Of a stretch of 64,000 bases of DNA, positions 39,773-49,020 are shown one piece after another (within the stretch, counting starts at the first letter, position 1; each line of letters starts with the position of its first letter). The position numbers and the translations under genes are program-made. The DNA is taken from positions 2,728,001 through 2,792,000 of the forward strand of contig OX352774.1 in the NCBI GenBank assembly GCA_947095535.1, given 5' to 3'. Under the pieces are notes generated by a model that was not told where the DNA came from, did not search any database, and saw nothing but the letters and a program-made list of their open reading frames with translations. Origin of the DNA: Poecilobothrus nobilitatus (lineage: Eukaryota > Arthropoda > Insecta > Diptera > Dolichopodidae).

Positions 39773-40640
39773 AGGACAAAATTAAAATGACAGTATCAAA
39801 GATATAATACAAATGATGACAAAATCAAAGTGATACACAGAATCAAAATGACATACATAAGTATTCGACTTATGTTACATTACGATATATATTTGAAACA
39901 GTTATTTATTCAAACTCTGTGGAAATAATGCTACTTATATAATTAATATTTATTTATTTATTTATATACAGGTACCGTGGTACATAAATGTGCCAGGTAG
40001 CTATAACCCCTGTTTCCTGGTAGGAATGTGGGTTGTACGAGATATTATGTGATATATTAAGTATTTATATATTGCGATATATGAATTTTTTTTTTATATT
40101 ATAATTATTGTATCCAGCCGGGAATCGAACCCGAGACCTCTCATTCCCTTATGAATGAGAAGCGGTGCGTCAACCACTGCACCAATGGCTGGATAAATTA
40201 ATATAATATTGATTTGAATGCAAAAAAACTCAGCTTGAACTCAAATCTCAAATTTTCAAACAAAAACTGAGCTTGAACTCGTAAGTTCAATTTCGAAAAA
40301 TTGAAATTTGATTTCAAACTTAATTTTATGCATTGGGCCCAATATATTGTAATTTGGAAGATTCATTAGATTTCTCGAAACATAAGTAATTGGACCAAAT
40401 ATAATACATATATGTTAATAATTTCATCAGAACGGAATTTAACTAAGTAAATTTTTAAAGCAATCACAATTTCAATATTTAATTTCATATTACATACTTA
40501 ATCAGAATTATTTATTACACTATCTGATCCCCATCGTTTAATTTTCATTGAATTAAAATGAAAACAGTATAAAATACATAACTATATAAATACTTACTTA
40601 TAAGTCAATTTGACATTTTGATTTTGTTTAAAATTCTTAT
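39773..40640. mobile_element. Fold-back-like element 5 with a SINE inside
   Basis: The left arm (39775-39855) is built of ~13-18-bp words: GACAAAATTAAAAT, GACAGTATCAAAG, GACAAAATCAAAGT, GATACACAGAATCAAAAT, GACATAC. The right arm (40602-40632) has the inverse: GTCAATTTGACATTTTGATT then TTGTTT. The right arm is shorter. Inside are SINE C (39970-40195) and a 17-base direct duplication AAAACTSAGCTTGAACTC (40226-40280). No coding capacity. Confidence 0.45.
39970..40195 (-). mobile_element. tRNA-derived SINE, copy C (different head)
   Basis: On the minus strand the head (40195-40111) has a perfect 7-bp acceptor-like stem (TATCCAG/CTGGATA), a D-arm-like GGTGC...GCACC stem with A box TGGTGCAGTGGT, a strong CTCATTC/GAATGAG stem, and a B box GGTTCGATTCC in a T-arm. 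At 85 nt it is about 12 nt longer than a standard tRNA between acceptor and T-arm, so it is a tRNA-like head, not a functional tRNA. A body follows (40110-39970), ending in a CACATTTATGTACCACGG tail shared with SINE B, then a TTTA-type simple repeat. Confidence 0.8.
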
Positions 40641-40692
40641 TAAAAAAATGGGATTAAATAAAAATATTTATTGTTTTGAATTGCCACATAGA
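40196..40692. other. Short AT-rich stretch between SINEs
   Basis: Contains the AAAACTSAGCTTGAACTC duplication (40226-40280), a TCAATTTC/GAAATTTGA inverted pair, and the right arm of fold-back element 5. No gene. Confidence 0.6.
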
Positions 40693-40880
40693 AAGCCTCG
40701 GTGGTCTATTGGGTAAGAGCGTATAAAATACGCTGTGAACATCGTGGCAATTTTGGTTTCGAATTCCACACACATCGTAAGAATAATTCCCACTTACGAC
40801 ATTTGCAGCCACGTCTGAAAAGGAAAGGCTGTGTAATATCCTTGTCACATTTATGTAGCAGGGGAATAAACTAAAAAAAA
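40693..40880 (+). mobile_element. tRNA-derived SINE, copy B
   Basis: Begins AAGCCTCGGTGGTCTATTGG. The A box is TGGTCTATTGGG (from 40702) and the B box GGTTTCGAATTCC (40755-40767). The body has ACTTACGACATTTGCAGCCA then CGTCTGAAAAGGAAAGGCTG, and the tail has TGTCACATTTATGTAGCAGG. It ends with an A-rich 3' run. Same family as SINE A (4948-5127), opposite orientation. A minus-strand open frame across it is incidental. Confidence 0.85.
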
Positions 40881-41100
40881 TATTTTCTATGTCACTTTAT
40901 GATCCGACAAAATATGTTTTAAATTTGAACTAATATCAAAAAAACATGCAAGACAAGTCATATGGACAAAATCCGATAAAAATATTTTAAAATACATATT
41001 TGTAAATTAAATTTTTATATTAAAACCAAAATCTATACTTTTTTATATTTTTAATTTTTCTTTTTATACATTTAATAAAAAAAAAAACAAATACAAATCA
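40881..41100. other. Short AT-rich stretch before the tandem units
   Basis: No feature seen. Confidence 0.5.
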
Positions 41101-41639
41101 TAATATTTAATCTGTAAATGACAGACATTTAAAACCATTTTACTCAATGATTTACCAACCAACTTTCATTTTTTTCTTTTTAAATGATAAATATTCAGTA
41201 TAGCCATCTTACAAAATTAATATTTTTCCAAAATTTTCTAATTTTCATTAATAATTTTCCATTTTTATAAAAAACCCATGTAAAGTATATACATATGTAT
41301 CATATAATTATGTATAATCTATACCTATAATATACATATTCAAAAACGACGCTCTTTTATTCCGTTGAATTTTAAATTTTGTTTTGTTGTTTTTGCTTTT
41401 TGTTTTTTTTCTAAAAACATAAAAAAAATTTTAAAATATATTTTGCATGGTGGGAAATAGAAATTTCACAATAAAATTGAATATAAACGTCAAAACTTCA
41501 GTGGGGAGTGTGGTGCAGTGGTAGAGTGGCCGCTTCTTTAACTTGAGAAGTGTTTAGTTCACAAGTTCGATTCTATTCTATTTTTTTTTTTTTTTTTTTT
41601 ATTTCTAATATTTTATATGAAATAAATTCTTACATATCA
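41101..41639 (+). repeat. Tandem unit 1 (539 bp) with Pol III promoter-like boxes
   Basis: Starts TAATATTTAATCTGTAAATG. Its first ~238 bp recur almost unchanged at 41640. Its last part holds a tRNA-like segment (41501-41580) followed by a 20-base T-run, then TATGAAATAAATTCTTA. The next unit begins immediately. Units could be tandem copies of one SINE-bearing segment. Confidence 0.85.
41501..41580 (+). ncRNA. tRNA-like segment in tandem unit 1
   Basis: A box TGGTGCAGTGGTAGAGTGG (from 41511), a CTTCT/AGAAG stem, and B box AGTTCGATTCT (from 41564), followed at once by T20, a potential Pol III terminator. It shares GGTGCAGTGGTNGA and CCGCTTCT with the head of SINE C, so it is probably a related tRNA-derived SINE head. 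The acceptor stem does not pair well, so it is not a functional tRNA. Confidence 0.5.
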
Positions 41640-42148
41640 TAATATTTAATCTGTAAATGACAGACATTTAAAACCATTTTACTCAATGATTTACCAACCA
41701 ACTTTCATTTTTTTCTTTTTAAATGATAAATATTCAGTATAGCCATCTTACAAAATTAATATTTTTCCAAAATTTTCTAATTTTCATTAATAATTTTCCA
41801 TTTTTATAAAAAACCCATGTAAAGTATATACATATGTATCATATAATATGTATAATCTATACCTATAATATATACCCTCTTTGATTCCGTTAATTTTTTG
41901 TTTTTTTTCTCTTTTCAATTAAAAATTTAAAAAATTGGTTGTATGGTAGGAGTAGGAATTTCACAATATAACTGAATATAAACCTCAATTCTATAGTTGA
42001 GTGTTTAGTGCAGCGGTAGAGTGTGTGCTTTTTAATAATTGTTTTTAATTTTTGAAAGTTCGATTCAGTTCTGTTTTTTTTTTTGTTTTTTTTTTTATAT
42101 TTTAAACGAAATAAATTCTTATATATGATCATATCATCATCATCATTA
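41640..42148 (+). repeat. Tandem unit 2 (509 bp)
   Basis: The first ~238 bp match unit 1 except for a 2-base indel near 41847. The remainder, including the tRNA-like part (41996-42074: TTAGTGCAGCGGTAGAGTG, AGTTCGATTCAG, T-run), is clearly diverged from unit 1. The identity drop is abrupt near 41878. Confidence 0.85.
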
Positions 42149-42365
42149 TAATATTTAATCTGTAAATGATTTAATTTACATTTAAATAACATTTAAAACT
42201 CTTTTACACAATGATTTACCAACCAACTTTAATTTTTTTTTAATCATAAATAATCAGTATATCTATCTTACTATACTAATATTTCTCCAAAATGTTCGTA
42301 GATAAAAGTTCGAATCCAATTGATTTTATTTTATTTTGATATTTTGAACGAAATAAATTCTTATA
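42149..42365 (+). repeat. Tandem unit 3 (internally deleted)
   Basis: Starts like units 1 and 2 (TAATATTTAATCTGTAAATG), is diverged, and jumps from CTCCAAAATGTTC straight to a B-box remnant AAGTTCGAATCC and the shared end ACGAAATAAATTCTTAT. About 300 bp of the middle are missing. Confidence 0.75.
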
Positions 42366-42959
42366 ATAATTTTTTTAAATAAATAAATAGAAAAAAAATA
42401 AATAAATAATTTTTGCGAATTTAGCGTTAAAAATAATTTTTTTTATGCTGTTTTTATAGGTACATATATAAATCATATAGTATGTTCTTCATGCTGTATA
42501 ACAACATATATATAGGTAAAATTGAAAAAAACTAATTTTTATGTATCATTTTCATATTACTCAAAAAAAAAATATAAATCTATATTATTCGCAATATGAT
42601 AAATAAATTTAGTACTTTTGCTTATTCCTTATTTTTTTTAGTTTGTAATTTTTTTTTATTCCAGTTACCTAGAACTTTAGAAGTTTTGGCTCTGTTTGGA
42701 TTTGAAAAAAAAAAATTATTTTTAATTTTCAAGGTTATTGCTTTTTGTTGTTATTTTTCTTAACTATGTATTTCTTATTAAAATTTGTTTTTATATTAAA
42801 AATCGGCTTTTAATTTTTATGTGAAGAATAAAATTTTGCCATGCACCCTGTCATGTAAGTTATGACATTTGTGAATGGCGTATAGAGAAAGACAAAAATA
42901 AAAATGAACTTTTGTTTTAATAAATTTAAAAAAATGTAATATAGGTATATACATATATA
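42366..42959. other. AT-rich stretch before the Helitron
   Basis: AAAT-type simple repeat at 42380-42415 and ordinary AT-rich DNA. No feature seen. Confidence 0.5.
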
Positions 42960-43721
42960 TCTAATATATAAGAATTTAATCGTTCGTTCGTTAACGAATA
43001 GACGAAAGTTCGTTAACGTTCAATGAATAGTTTGTTATTTCAATTGGCTCAAATTTTTTATTAGAATAAACATGAAATGTAACATGTAAATTTCAATAAA
43101 ATTTCCAATATTTTTTTTAAATACATATGTAATTCTGTTTTATTATTTATTTTTAATAAGTTTTTTATATTACGATGAAATGGAAATTCTTTCTAAAGTA
43201 TATGTAGGTATTTATGTACATATTAAATTTGATATTCTTATATGAACATACATGTGTAGGTACGATAAGATAATTTCAATTTTATAAAACAAACGTTTAT
43301 AAATATTTTTATTTTTTTACTATTATTTTGTTCATGAAGATAAAAAGAACGAATAATATTAAAAGAAATTTAACCATCATCCGTATTAATGTCATACTTG
43401 AGAAGCGTGGTGCGCAGTTATTTAATTAAATACAATCGTAAAGAATTTTGTTTGTGTAAACCCTTTTGTTTTTAATCGTTTTAATTTGGTTAAAAATAAA
43501 ATTCTTTTGAAACTCCTAATATATTAAAACACTTTCTATTATTAGCACTCTGCTCGCATATTACTGTCTTAATATGTCTAAATTAAAGCTGTACCTAAAT
43601 TTATATATAACATTTTTTTAAGATCTTCGCCACTACTTACATACTTAAGTAGTGGCCACTACTTATATACTTACATATGTAAGTATATACTTCTTTTTAA
43701 AATGATGAATAGCTATAACAA

Positions 43722-44123
43722 TATCGATATAATATTTGACTGATCAGGTGATTTATTTTCTATGAACTTGATACGAACCAACAAACCCATAAAAATTTGT
43801 TCTTTATTAAATTTTATGGATTTGTTTATATATATAAATATATGTTTGTCATTTTATATAAATACATATATACATACATATTTTTATAGAGTATGAAGAA
43901 GCTATATGATTTATATAACATATAACTATGTACATATTATGTATATGAGAATAATATATATTCATATTATTCTGTAACAAATTTTGTTCTACGTGAATAC
44001 TCTATGAATATTGTACATATGATTTCTTTATGATAATACGCTCATTTTTATATTGTTATCGATATTCGTCTTGAAAGAAATATCAAATACTCGATACATG
44101 TTAAGGAGAGCGAAATATCGATT
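43722..44123. promoter_or_regulatory. Cluster of TATCGATA (DRE-like) sites in the Helitron leader
   Basis: TATCGATA occurs at 43722-43729 and 44057-44064, and TATCGATT at 44116-44123, 375-775 bp upstream of the first ATG. TATCGATA is the DREF-binding DRE of fly replication and growth genes. In DNA this AT-rich a few copies are expected by chance across the window (others near 32941 and 56934), so this is suggestive only. Confidence 0.25.
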
Positions 44124-44496
44124 TATCAATAAAGCGATATTTATCCAACATCTTACATCACTAATGCTAAATAATTTTTATTATATGTATCTAGAAGAAA
44201 ACAAAGTGTAGTGTACATAGTACGCTTTGTAAAAAATTATATTTATATAATTGGTTTTGATTTTTGTGTTCAATTTTGGAAGTTAGTTTTTAAAATTAAT
44301 TATCTATTATATTTTTTGTGCGTGTAAATTATAAACTACACATTTTTATTATAAGAACATAATTTTTTTAAGTTATTTTGTATACAATATTGGTAAGTCA
44401 ATTTTTATTTTGATTTCATTTTTTATAAATAAGAATACAATTTTTATCGCGTACTTTTTTTTAATAATATTGTAATATTTTTTAATAAAACTAAAA

Positions 44497-46383
44497 ATGT
44501 CCAATCGTAAACATTTAACATCACAAATCGGACGAAAACGTAGTCGGCTATATAATAATTATTACAAAAATCTTCGAAGTTTTTGGAATGCTCAAAATGT
44601 AGAAGCAAATACTTCTAATGTGAATAGTACCTCTACTTCTAATTTAAATGTAGAAGCAAATACTTCTGATGTGAATACTGCCTCTACTTCTAATTCAAAT
44701 GGTGTCTTAAATGACTCTTTTAAATCTGCTTTGAATGAAAATCCTAAAAATGTTGAACAGCTACACCTAGGTCAATTATCATTGCGTTGTTCATTTTGTT
44801 CTGCTTTTCATTTTTCTTCAGAAATTACTTCAAATAATAGAACTGCATTTACTTTATGTTGTCAAAAAGGTAAAGTAAATTTACAACCTTTAACTTCTTC
44901 TTCCGTTTTACAATCTCTAATTGAGGGTAGAAATTCAAACAATATAAATGACAAAAAAAAATCTAAAAATTTTCTTGAAAACATTCGCTCATATAATTCT
45001 GCATTTGCCATGGTCAGTTCAGAAGCCAAAATAGATGAATCTGTTTTGAATGGTATTTATCATTTTAAAATACATGATGTTTTTTATCATCGTATTTGTG
45101 GATTAGTTTCAAATTATGATACTAACCCAAGGTATGCACAGTTATACTTCTACGATGTAGATGCTGCTCTGCAATTTAGAATGCGTGAAAGTGCAAACCG
45201 TCAGTGTGATTTAAATATAATGCGTGAATTAGCCAATCATTTACAATTAGTTAATCCATTTATTAAATCATTTAAAACAATGTCCGAACTTAACCAAAAT
45301 AATCAAAACAATACCAGTACCGAAATTCAAATGTATATTACATTTAACCAAGAAAACGATCGAAGGCGTTACAACGATGCAGTTCAAACTGACGTTGCAA
45401 CGATTTTTAGATCTGAAGATGGTACTCCACCAGGCGACCGTAATTTAATTACTTTTTCTCGAAATTGCAGTGAAATACGAAATGTTTCTATTCTCAATTC
45501 TTCCCTTGATCCATTAGCTTATCCAATTCTTTTTCCAAATGGTGATCCTGGTTGGCATATTAATATTCCCCAAACAAATAACAGCAATCGAAAAGTAACA
45601 ATGCTACAATATACATGCTATCGCCTTGCAATTCGCTGTACTTTTTCTTTTCTTCACCGTTCCCAAAAATTATTTTTGCAATGGATTGTTGACATGTACG
45701 TTCGTATAGAAGGTACACGATTACAATTTTTGCGTCATAATCAGACGTCTCTGCGTGTCGATCTTTATAATAATTTGACTGATTATCTTTATAATAGAAA
45801 TAATGATAATAATATTCATAGAATAGGACGTCAAGTTATTTTACCATCTTCTTTTATTGGATCACCAAGAAATATGCACCAAAATTATTTAGATGCTATG
45901 GCCATTGTCCAAAAGTATGGAAAACCCTCACTATTCATTACAATGACATGTAATCCAAATTGGCCCGAAGTTATTAGTAATTTAGCACCCGGTGAATCTG
46001 CTAATTTTCGCCCAGATATTATTGTTCGAGTTTTCCACTCAAAATTAAAAAGTCTTATAAATTCTTTAATCAAAAAACAAATCTTTGGGAAAATACAAGC
46101 TCTGATTTATACTATTGAGTTTCAAAAACGGGGTTTACCACATGCACATATTTTATTGACATTGCACGGTAATGATAGAATCAACGGAGTAAATATAATA
46201 GATAAAATTGTTTCTGCACAAATTCCAAACGTTAATGATAATCCGGTTTTACACAACTTAGTTAAACGACATATGATGCATGGTCCTTGCGGTACACTTT
46301 ACCCCAGTTCCATTTGCATGAACCAGGGTAAATGCAAAAAAAATTTCCCAAAGAGTTTTGTGAAACAACCCATGATAATGTAA
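44497..46383 (+). CDS. Helitron RepHel protein, N-terminal and HUH relaxase part
   Basis: 628 codons starting at an ATG in a good fly context (CTAAAAATGT). Residues 34-68 contain a duplicated 17-residue unit (NVEANTSNVNSTSTSN type). Residues 98-126 hold a Cys-rich zinc-finger-like block (CSFCSAFHF...CCQKGK). The Helitron helicase-like N-terminal domain follows (about 180-460). Rep motifs are FITMTCNPNWPE (480-491) and the HUH motif GLPHAHILL (546-554, His 549 and 551), which in this family coordinates the metal for ssDNA nicking and joining. CMNQGKC is at 607-613. Just after it the frame leaves the family pattern and stops, while the neighbouring -1 frame carries on FPKEFCE. So this frame holds the relaxase half but not its catalytic tyrosines. 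It is otherwise uninterrupted, suggesting a young copy. Confidence 0.9.
   Translation: MSNRKHLTSQIGRKRSRLYNNYYKNLRSFWNAQNVEANTSNVNSTSTSNLNVEANTSDVNTASTSNSNGVLNDSFKSALNENPKNVEQLHLGQLSLRCSFCSAFHFSSEITSNNRTAFTLCCQKGKVNLQPLTSSSVLQSLIEGRNSNNINDKKKSKNFLENIRSYNSAFAMVSSEAKIDESVLNGIYHFKIHDVFYHRICGLVSNYDTNPRYAQLYFYDVDAALQFRMRESANRQCDLNIMRELANHLQLVNPFIKSFKTMSELNQNNQNNTSTEIQMYITFNQENDRRRYNDAVQTDVATIFRSEDGTPPGDRNLITFSRNCSEIRNVSILNSSLDPLAYPILFPNGDPGWHINIPQTNNSNRKVTMLQYTCYRLAIRCTFSFLHRSQKLFLQWIVDMYVRIEGTRLQFLRHNQTSLRVDLYNNLTDYLYNRNNDNNIHRIGRQVILPSSFIGSPRNMHQNYLDAMAIVQKYGKPSLFITMTCNPNWPEVISNLAPGESANFRPDIIVRVFHSKLKSLINSLIKKQIFGKIQALIYTIEFQKRGLPHAHILLTLHGNDRINGVNIIDKIVSAQIPNVNDNPVLHNLVKRHMMHGPCGTLYPSSICMNQGKCKKNFPKSFVKQPMIM
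44596..44697 (+). repeat. 51-bp in-frame tandem duplication in the Rep N-terminus
   Basis: Two copies of a 51-bp unit beginning AATGTAGAAGCAAATACTTC, at 44596 and 44647, with a few substitutions. They encode two 17-residue Asn/Ser/Thr-rich repeats before the zinc-finger-like block, probably a flexible linker. Confidence 0.9.
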
Positions 46384-48902
46384 ATGGTTACCCAATGTAT
46401 AAACGACCTGATAATGGCACAACGGTTCATATACGGGGTAGTGATCTTGACAACCGGTACGTAGTACCATATAATCCGTATTTGTTGGCTAAGTTTGATT
46501 GTCATTTGAATGTTGAAGTATGTACGACTGTAAAAAGTGTTAAATATGTGTATAAGTATATTTATAAGGGTTATGACTGTGCAACTGTACGATTTGTTAG
46601 AGTAAATGAAAATAATGGAATGAATGAAGAGGTTGTTAATTATGATGAAATTGAATCTTTTTTGAATGGTCGATATGTTGGCTCTACTGAAGCTGCCTGG
46701 CGAATCTTCGAGTATGAAATGCACTATCAAACCCACACTACTGTTCGACTTGATTGCCATTTGCCTAATGCCCAAAACGTGTACTTTAGAGAAGGAAGTG
46801 AAGAACAAGTCGGGTTAAACCCACATCAAACTAAACTGCTAGCATTTTTCGAATTAAATGTTAATGATCCTTTTGCTAATAATTTATTATATACTGAAAT
46901 TCCTTATCATTATGTATGGAATGAACAGCGTAAGCTTTGGGTAAGAAGAAAAAATAAGACCGATAAAATAATTTCTAGGTTATATTCTGTTTCCTTAAAA
47001 GATGTAGAAAAATTTCATTTACGCCTCCTTTTATTACATGTTCGTGGTCCAAAATCATTTGAAGATATTCGTACTTATAACGGTACAATATATAATACTT
47101 TCGTTGAGGCAGCATATGCTCGAAAAATAGCTTCAAATGATAATGAATGGCGTGAATGTTTGAATGAAGCCAAAGATGTTCAAAATCCATTTCAATTACG
47201 CCAACTATTTGGTTTCATTTGCGGGTTGAATGTTCCTCCTAATGCATTAGAATTGTGGAATGAATTTAAACATTTTCTTTGTGAAGATTTTTTAACCACC
47301 CTTAATGAAAAAAATTCACACAATAGAGCGCTTTTGGAAATTGAAGATATACTATTAGCTCATAATTTATCTTGCAAAGAACTTGGTTTACCAATTCCAC
47401 AATATGATTCAAATTTTGGACTTCAACCTTCCCTCCAAATAAACCCTAAGGTTGATTCTTTATTATTCGATCAAATTTATGAGTCTGCTAACAATGAACA
47501 ACGTATTATAATTAATAAGGTAATTCAAGAAATTTTGCAACATAATACAGGCAGTAATGTGTTTTGTTTGACAGCTTATGCAGGTTGTGGTAAAACTTTT
47601 GTACAAAATGCAATAATCCACAAACTAAATTCACTAAATCTTAAATGTATATCATGTGCATATAGTGGTATAGCATCCACTTTATTACCGGGAGGGAAAA
47701 CATTGCATAATGTTTTCAAAATTCCAATCCCAGTATTAGAAACATCTGTTTCCAGTATTAAAGCTAACAGTTCATATGCACAACGAATTAATGCTTCGTC
47801 ATTAATTATTATCGACGAAGTTTCAATGTGCCCACTTATTGTTTTAAAATTAATTAATAAGTTATTATGCGATATTGCATCTAATGAAAGTAGAAATAAA
47901 CTTTTCGGAGGAAAAACCATTTTATTATGTGGTGATTTTCGGCAAACTTTGCCAGTTATTCCTCATGCTAAACGTGCAACTCTTATTGAAAGTTGTATAA
48001 TATCTTGGTCCGAGTATTCTTTATTTCATAAATATACTTTATCACAAAATATGAGAGCTTTACCCGGCGAAATTGAGTTCGTTGAATTTCTTAAAAAAAT
48101 TGGTGATGGTAATATGCCAATTTTTCCTCAATTTAGTCCAGATACTATTGAAATTCCAAACCATTTAATCGGAACAGATTCTATCATTAATGATATTTAT
48201 GGTAACGTTGTAGATACAGTTCAATCTTCAGAAATTTTAAGACGTGTTATTTTAGCTCCAAAAAATGAAGATTGCACATTAATAAATTCACAAATTCTTG
48301 AAAATTTACTCGGACAACAGCACGTTTATACGAGTTACGATTCAATTGTAACAGATGATGAAGGAGAACGCAATCAGTTTCCGATTGAGTTCTTAAATTC
48401 TTTATCATTAAGTGGTTTGCCTCCACATAAATTAATATTAAAAGAAAATGCAATTGTTTTACTTATTCGCAATTTAAATACTGGTAATGCATTAGTTAAT
48501 GGGACACGAATGCGTGTTAAAAGAATGCATCGAAATACTATAGATTGCGAAGTTTTAACTGGACGTTCATGTGGGCAACGTATTTTAATACCCAGAATTC
48601 ATTTGACCTATTCTGGCACATTATTACCATTTTCCATAAGACGAACTCAATTTCCAATAATTTTAGCATTTGCTATGACTATTAATAAATCTCAAGGGCA
48701 AACTTTTGATAAAGTTGGGATTCTTTTACCGCAACCTGTATTTGGTCATGGCCAATTGTATGTAGCTGCCAGTAGAGTACGAACATTTAACGGTATTCGT
48801 TTTTATATTAAAGAGCAAATAGATCAGGGATATCTTATAAAAGATAATAATAACCGTGTTTTTTCAAAAAATATCGTTTACAAAGAAATTTTAAATTTAT
48901 GA
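46332..48902 (+). CDS. Helitron RepHel protein, tyrosine motif and Pif1-like helicase part
   Basis: 856 codons from the first in-frame ATG, but translation probably depends on frameshifting from the upstream frame, or the copy is broken there. Homology starts at the very first residues (FPKEFCE). Residues 71-80 (KYVYKYIYKG) are the relaxase tyrosine motif (Y-x3-Y, residues 72-78). The rest is a superfamily 1 Pif1/RecD-like helicase: Walker A AYAGCGKT (415-422), Walker B IIIDEVSMC (492-500), LCGDFRQTLPV (532-542), LSQNMRA (570-576), TINKSQGQTFDKVGI (783-797), and GQLYVAASRVRT (807-818) with the arginine finger region. All helicase motifs are present and no stop interrupts them. The protein ends soon after motif VI, with no added endonuclease. 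In the family this helicase unwinds DNA during rolling-circle transposition. Frames on the opposite strand are incidental. Confidence 0.9.
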   Translation: MQKKFPKEFCETTHDNVNGYPMYKRPDNGTTVHIRGSDLDNRYVVPYNPYLLAKFDCHLNVEVCTTVKSVKYVYKYIYKGYDCATVRFVRVNENNGMNEEVVNYDEIESFLNGRYVGSTEAAWRIFEYEMHYQTHTTVRLDCHLPNAQNVYFREGSEEQVGLNPHQTKLLAFFELNVNDPFANNLLYTEIPYHYVWNEQRKLWVRRKNKTDKIISRLYSVSLKDVEKFHLRLLLLHVRGPKSFEDIRTYNGTIYNTFVEAAYARKIASNDNEWRECLNEAKDVQNPFQLRQLFGFICGLNVPPNALELWNEFKHFLCEDFLTTLNEKNSHNRALLEIEDILLAHNLSCKELGLPIPQYDSNFGLQPSLQINPKVDSLLFDQIYESANNEQRIIINKVIQEILQHNTGSNVFCLTAYAGCGKTFVQNAIIHKLNSLNLKCISCAYSGIASTLLPGGKTLHNVFKIPIPVLETSVSSIKANSSYAQRINASSLIIIDEVSMCPLIVLKLINKLLCDIASNESRNKLFGGKTILLCGDFRQTLPVIPHAKRATLIESCIISWSEYSLFHKYTLSQNMRALPGEIEFVEFLKKIGDGNMPIFPQFSPDTIEIPNHLIGTDSIINDIYGNVVDTVQSSEILRRVILAPKNEDCTLINSQILENLLGQQHVYTSYDSIVTDDEGERNQFPIEFLNSLSLSGLPPHKLILKENAIVLLIRNLNTGNALVNGTRMRVKRMHRNTIDCEVLTGRSCGQRILIPRIHLTYSGTLLPFSIRRTQFPIILAFAMTINKSQGQTFDKVGILLPQPVFGHGQLYVAASRVRTFNGIRFYIKEQIDQGYLIKDNNNRVFSKNIVYKEILNL
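46336..46347 (+). other. -1 frame junction: A8 run and slippery heptamer
   Basis: The two Helitron frames meet at TGC followed by A8 and TTTCCC. In the upstream frame codons are TGC AAA AAA AAT TTC, so 46341-46347 is A|AAT|TTC, an X XXY YYZ heptamer correctly phased for a -1 shift. Both a -1 ribosomal shift here and a simple one-base loss from the A-run give the family spacing of three residues between GKC and FPK. A lost base is the simpler explanation. Confidence 0.7.
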
Positions 48903-48939
48903 AAGCATTAACTTTTGAAAATTGTATTTTTACGTTTTA

Positions 48940-48945
48940 AATAAA
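48940..48945 (+). terminator. Possible polyadenylation signal AATAAA
   Basis: AATAAA 38 bases after the RepHel stop codon, followed by an A-rich run. A second AATAAA is at about 49017. In this AT-rich DNA such hexamers are common, so function is uncertain. Confidence 0.35.
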
Positions 48946-49020
48946 ATCAAAAAAAAATTGCTTATTTCGTTTTTTAACTGAAAATGGGCATATGAATTAA
49001 AATCAAATATAAATTTAAAT

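Noticed and set aside
40111..40195. Possible tRNA gene on the minus strand
   Set aside because: The acceptor and T-arm pair well, but the region between them is about 12 nt too long with no proper 7-base anticodon loop, and a SINE body and tail follow.
46299..46808. 169-codon open frame on the minus strand inside the Helitron
   Set aside because: It lies opposite the conserved relaxase tyrosine region of a clear coding frame and has no recognisable domain; other minus-strand frames in 45885-48453 are rejected for the same reason.
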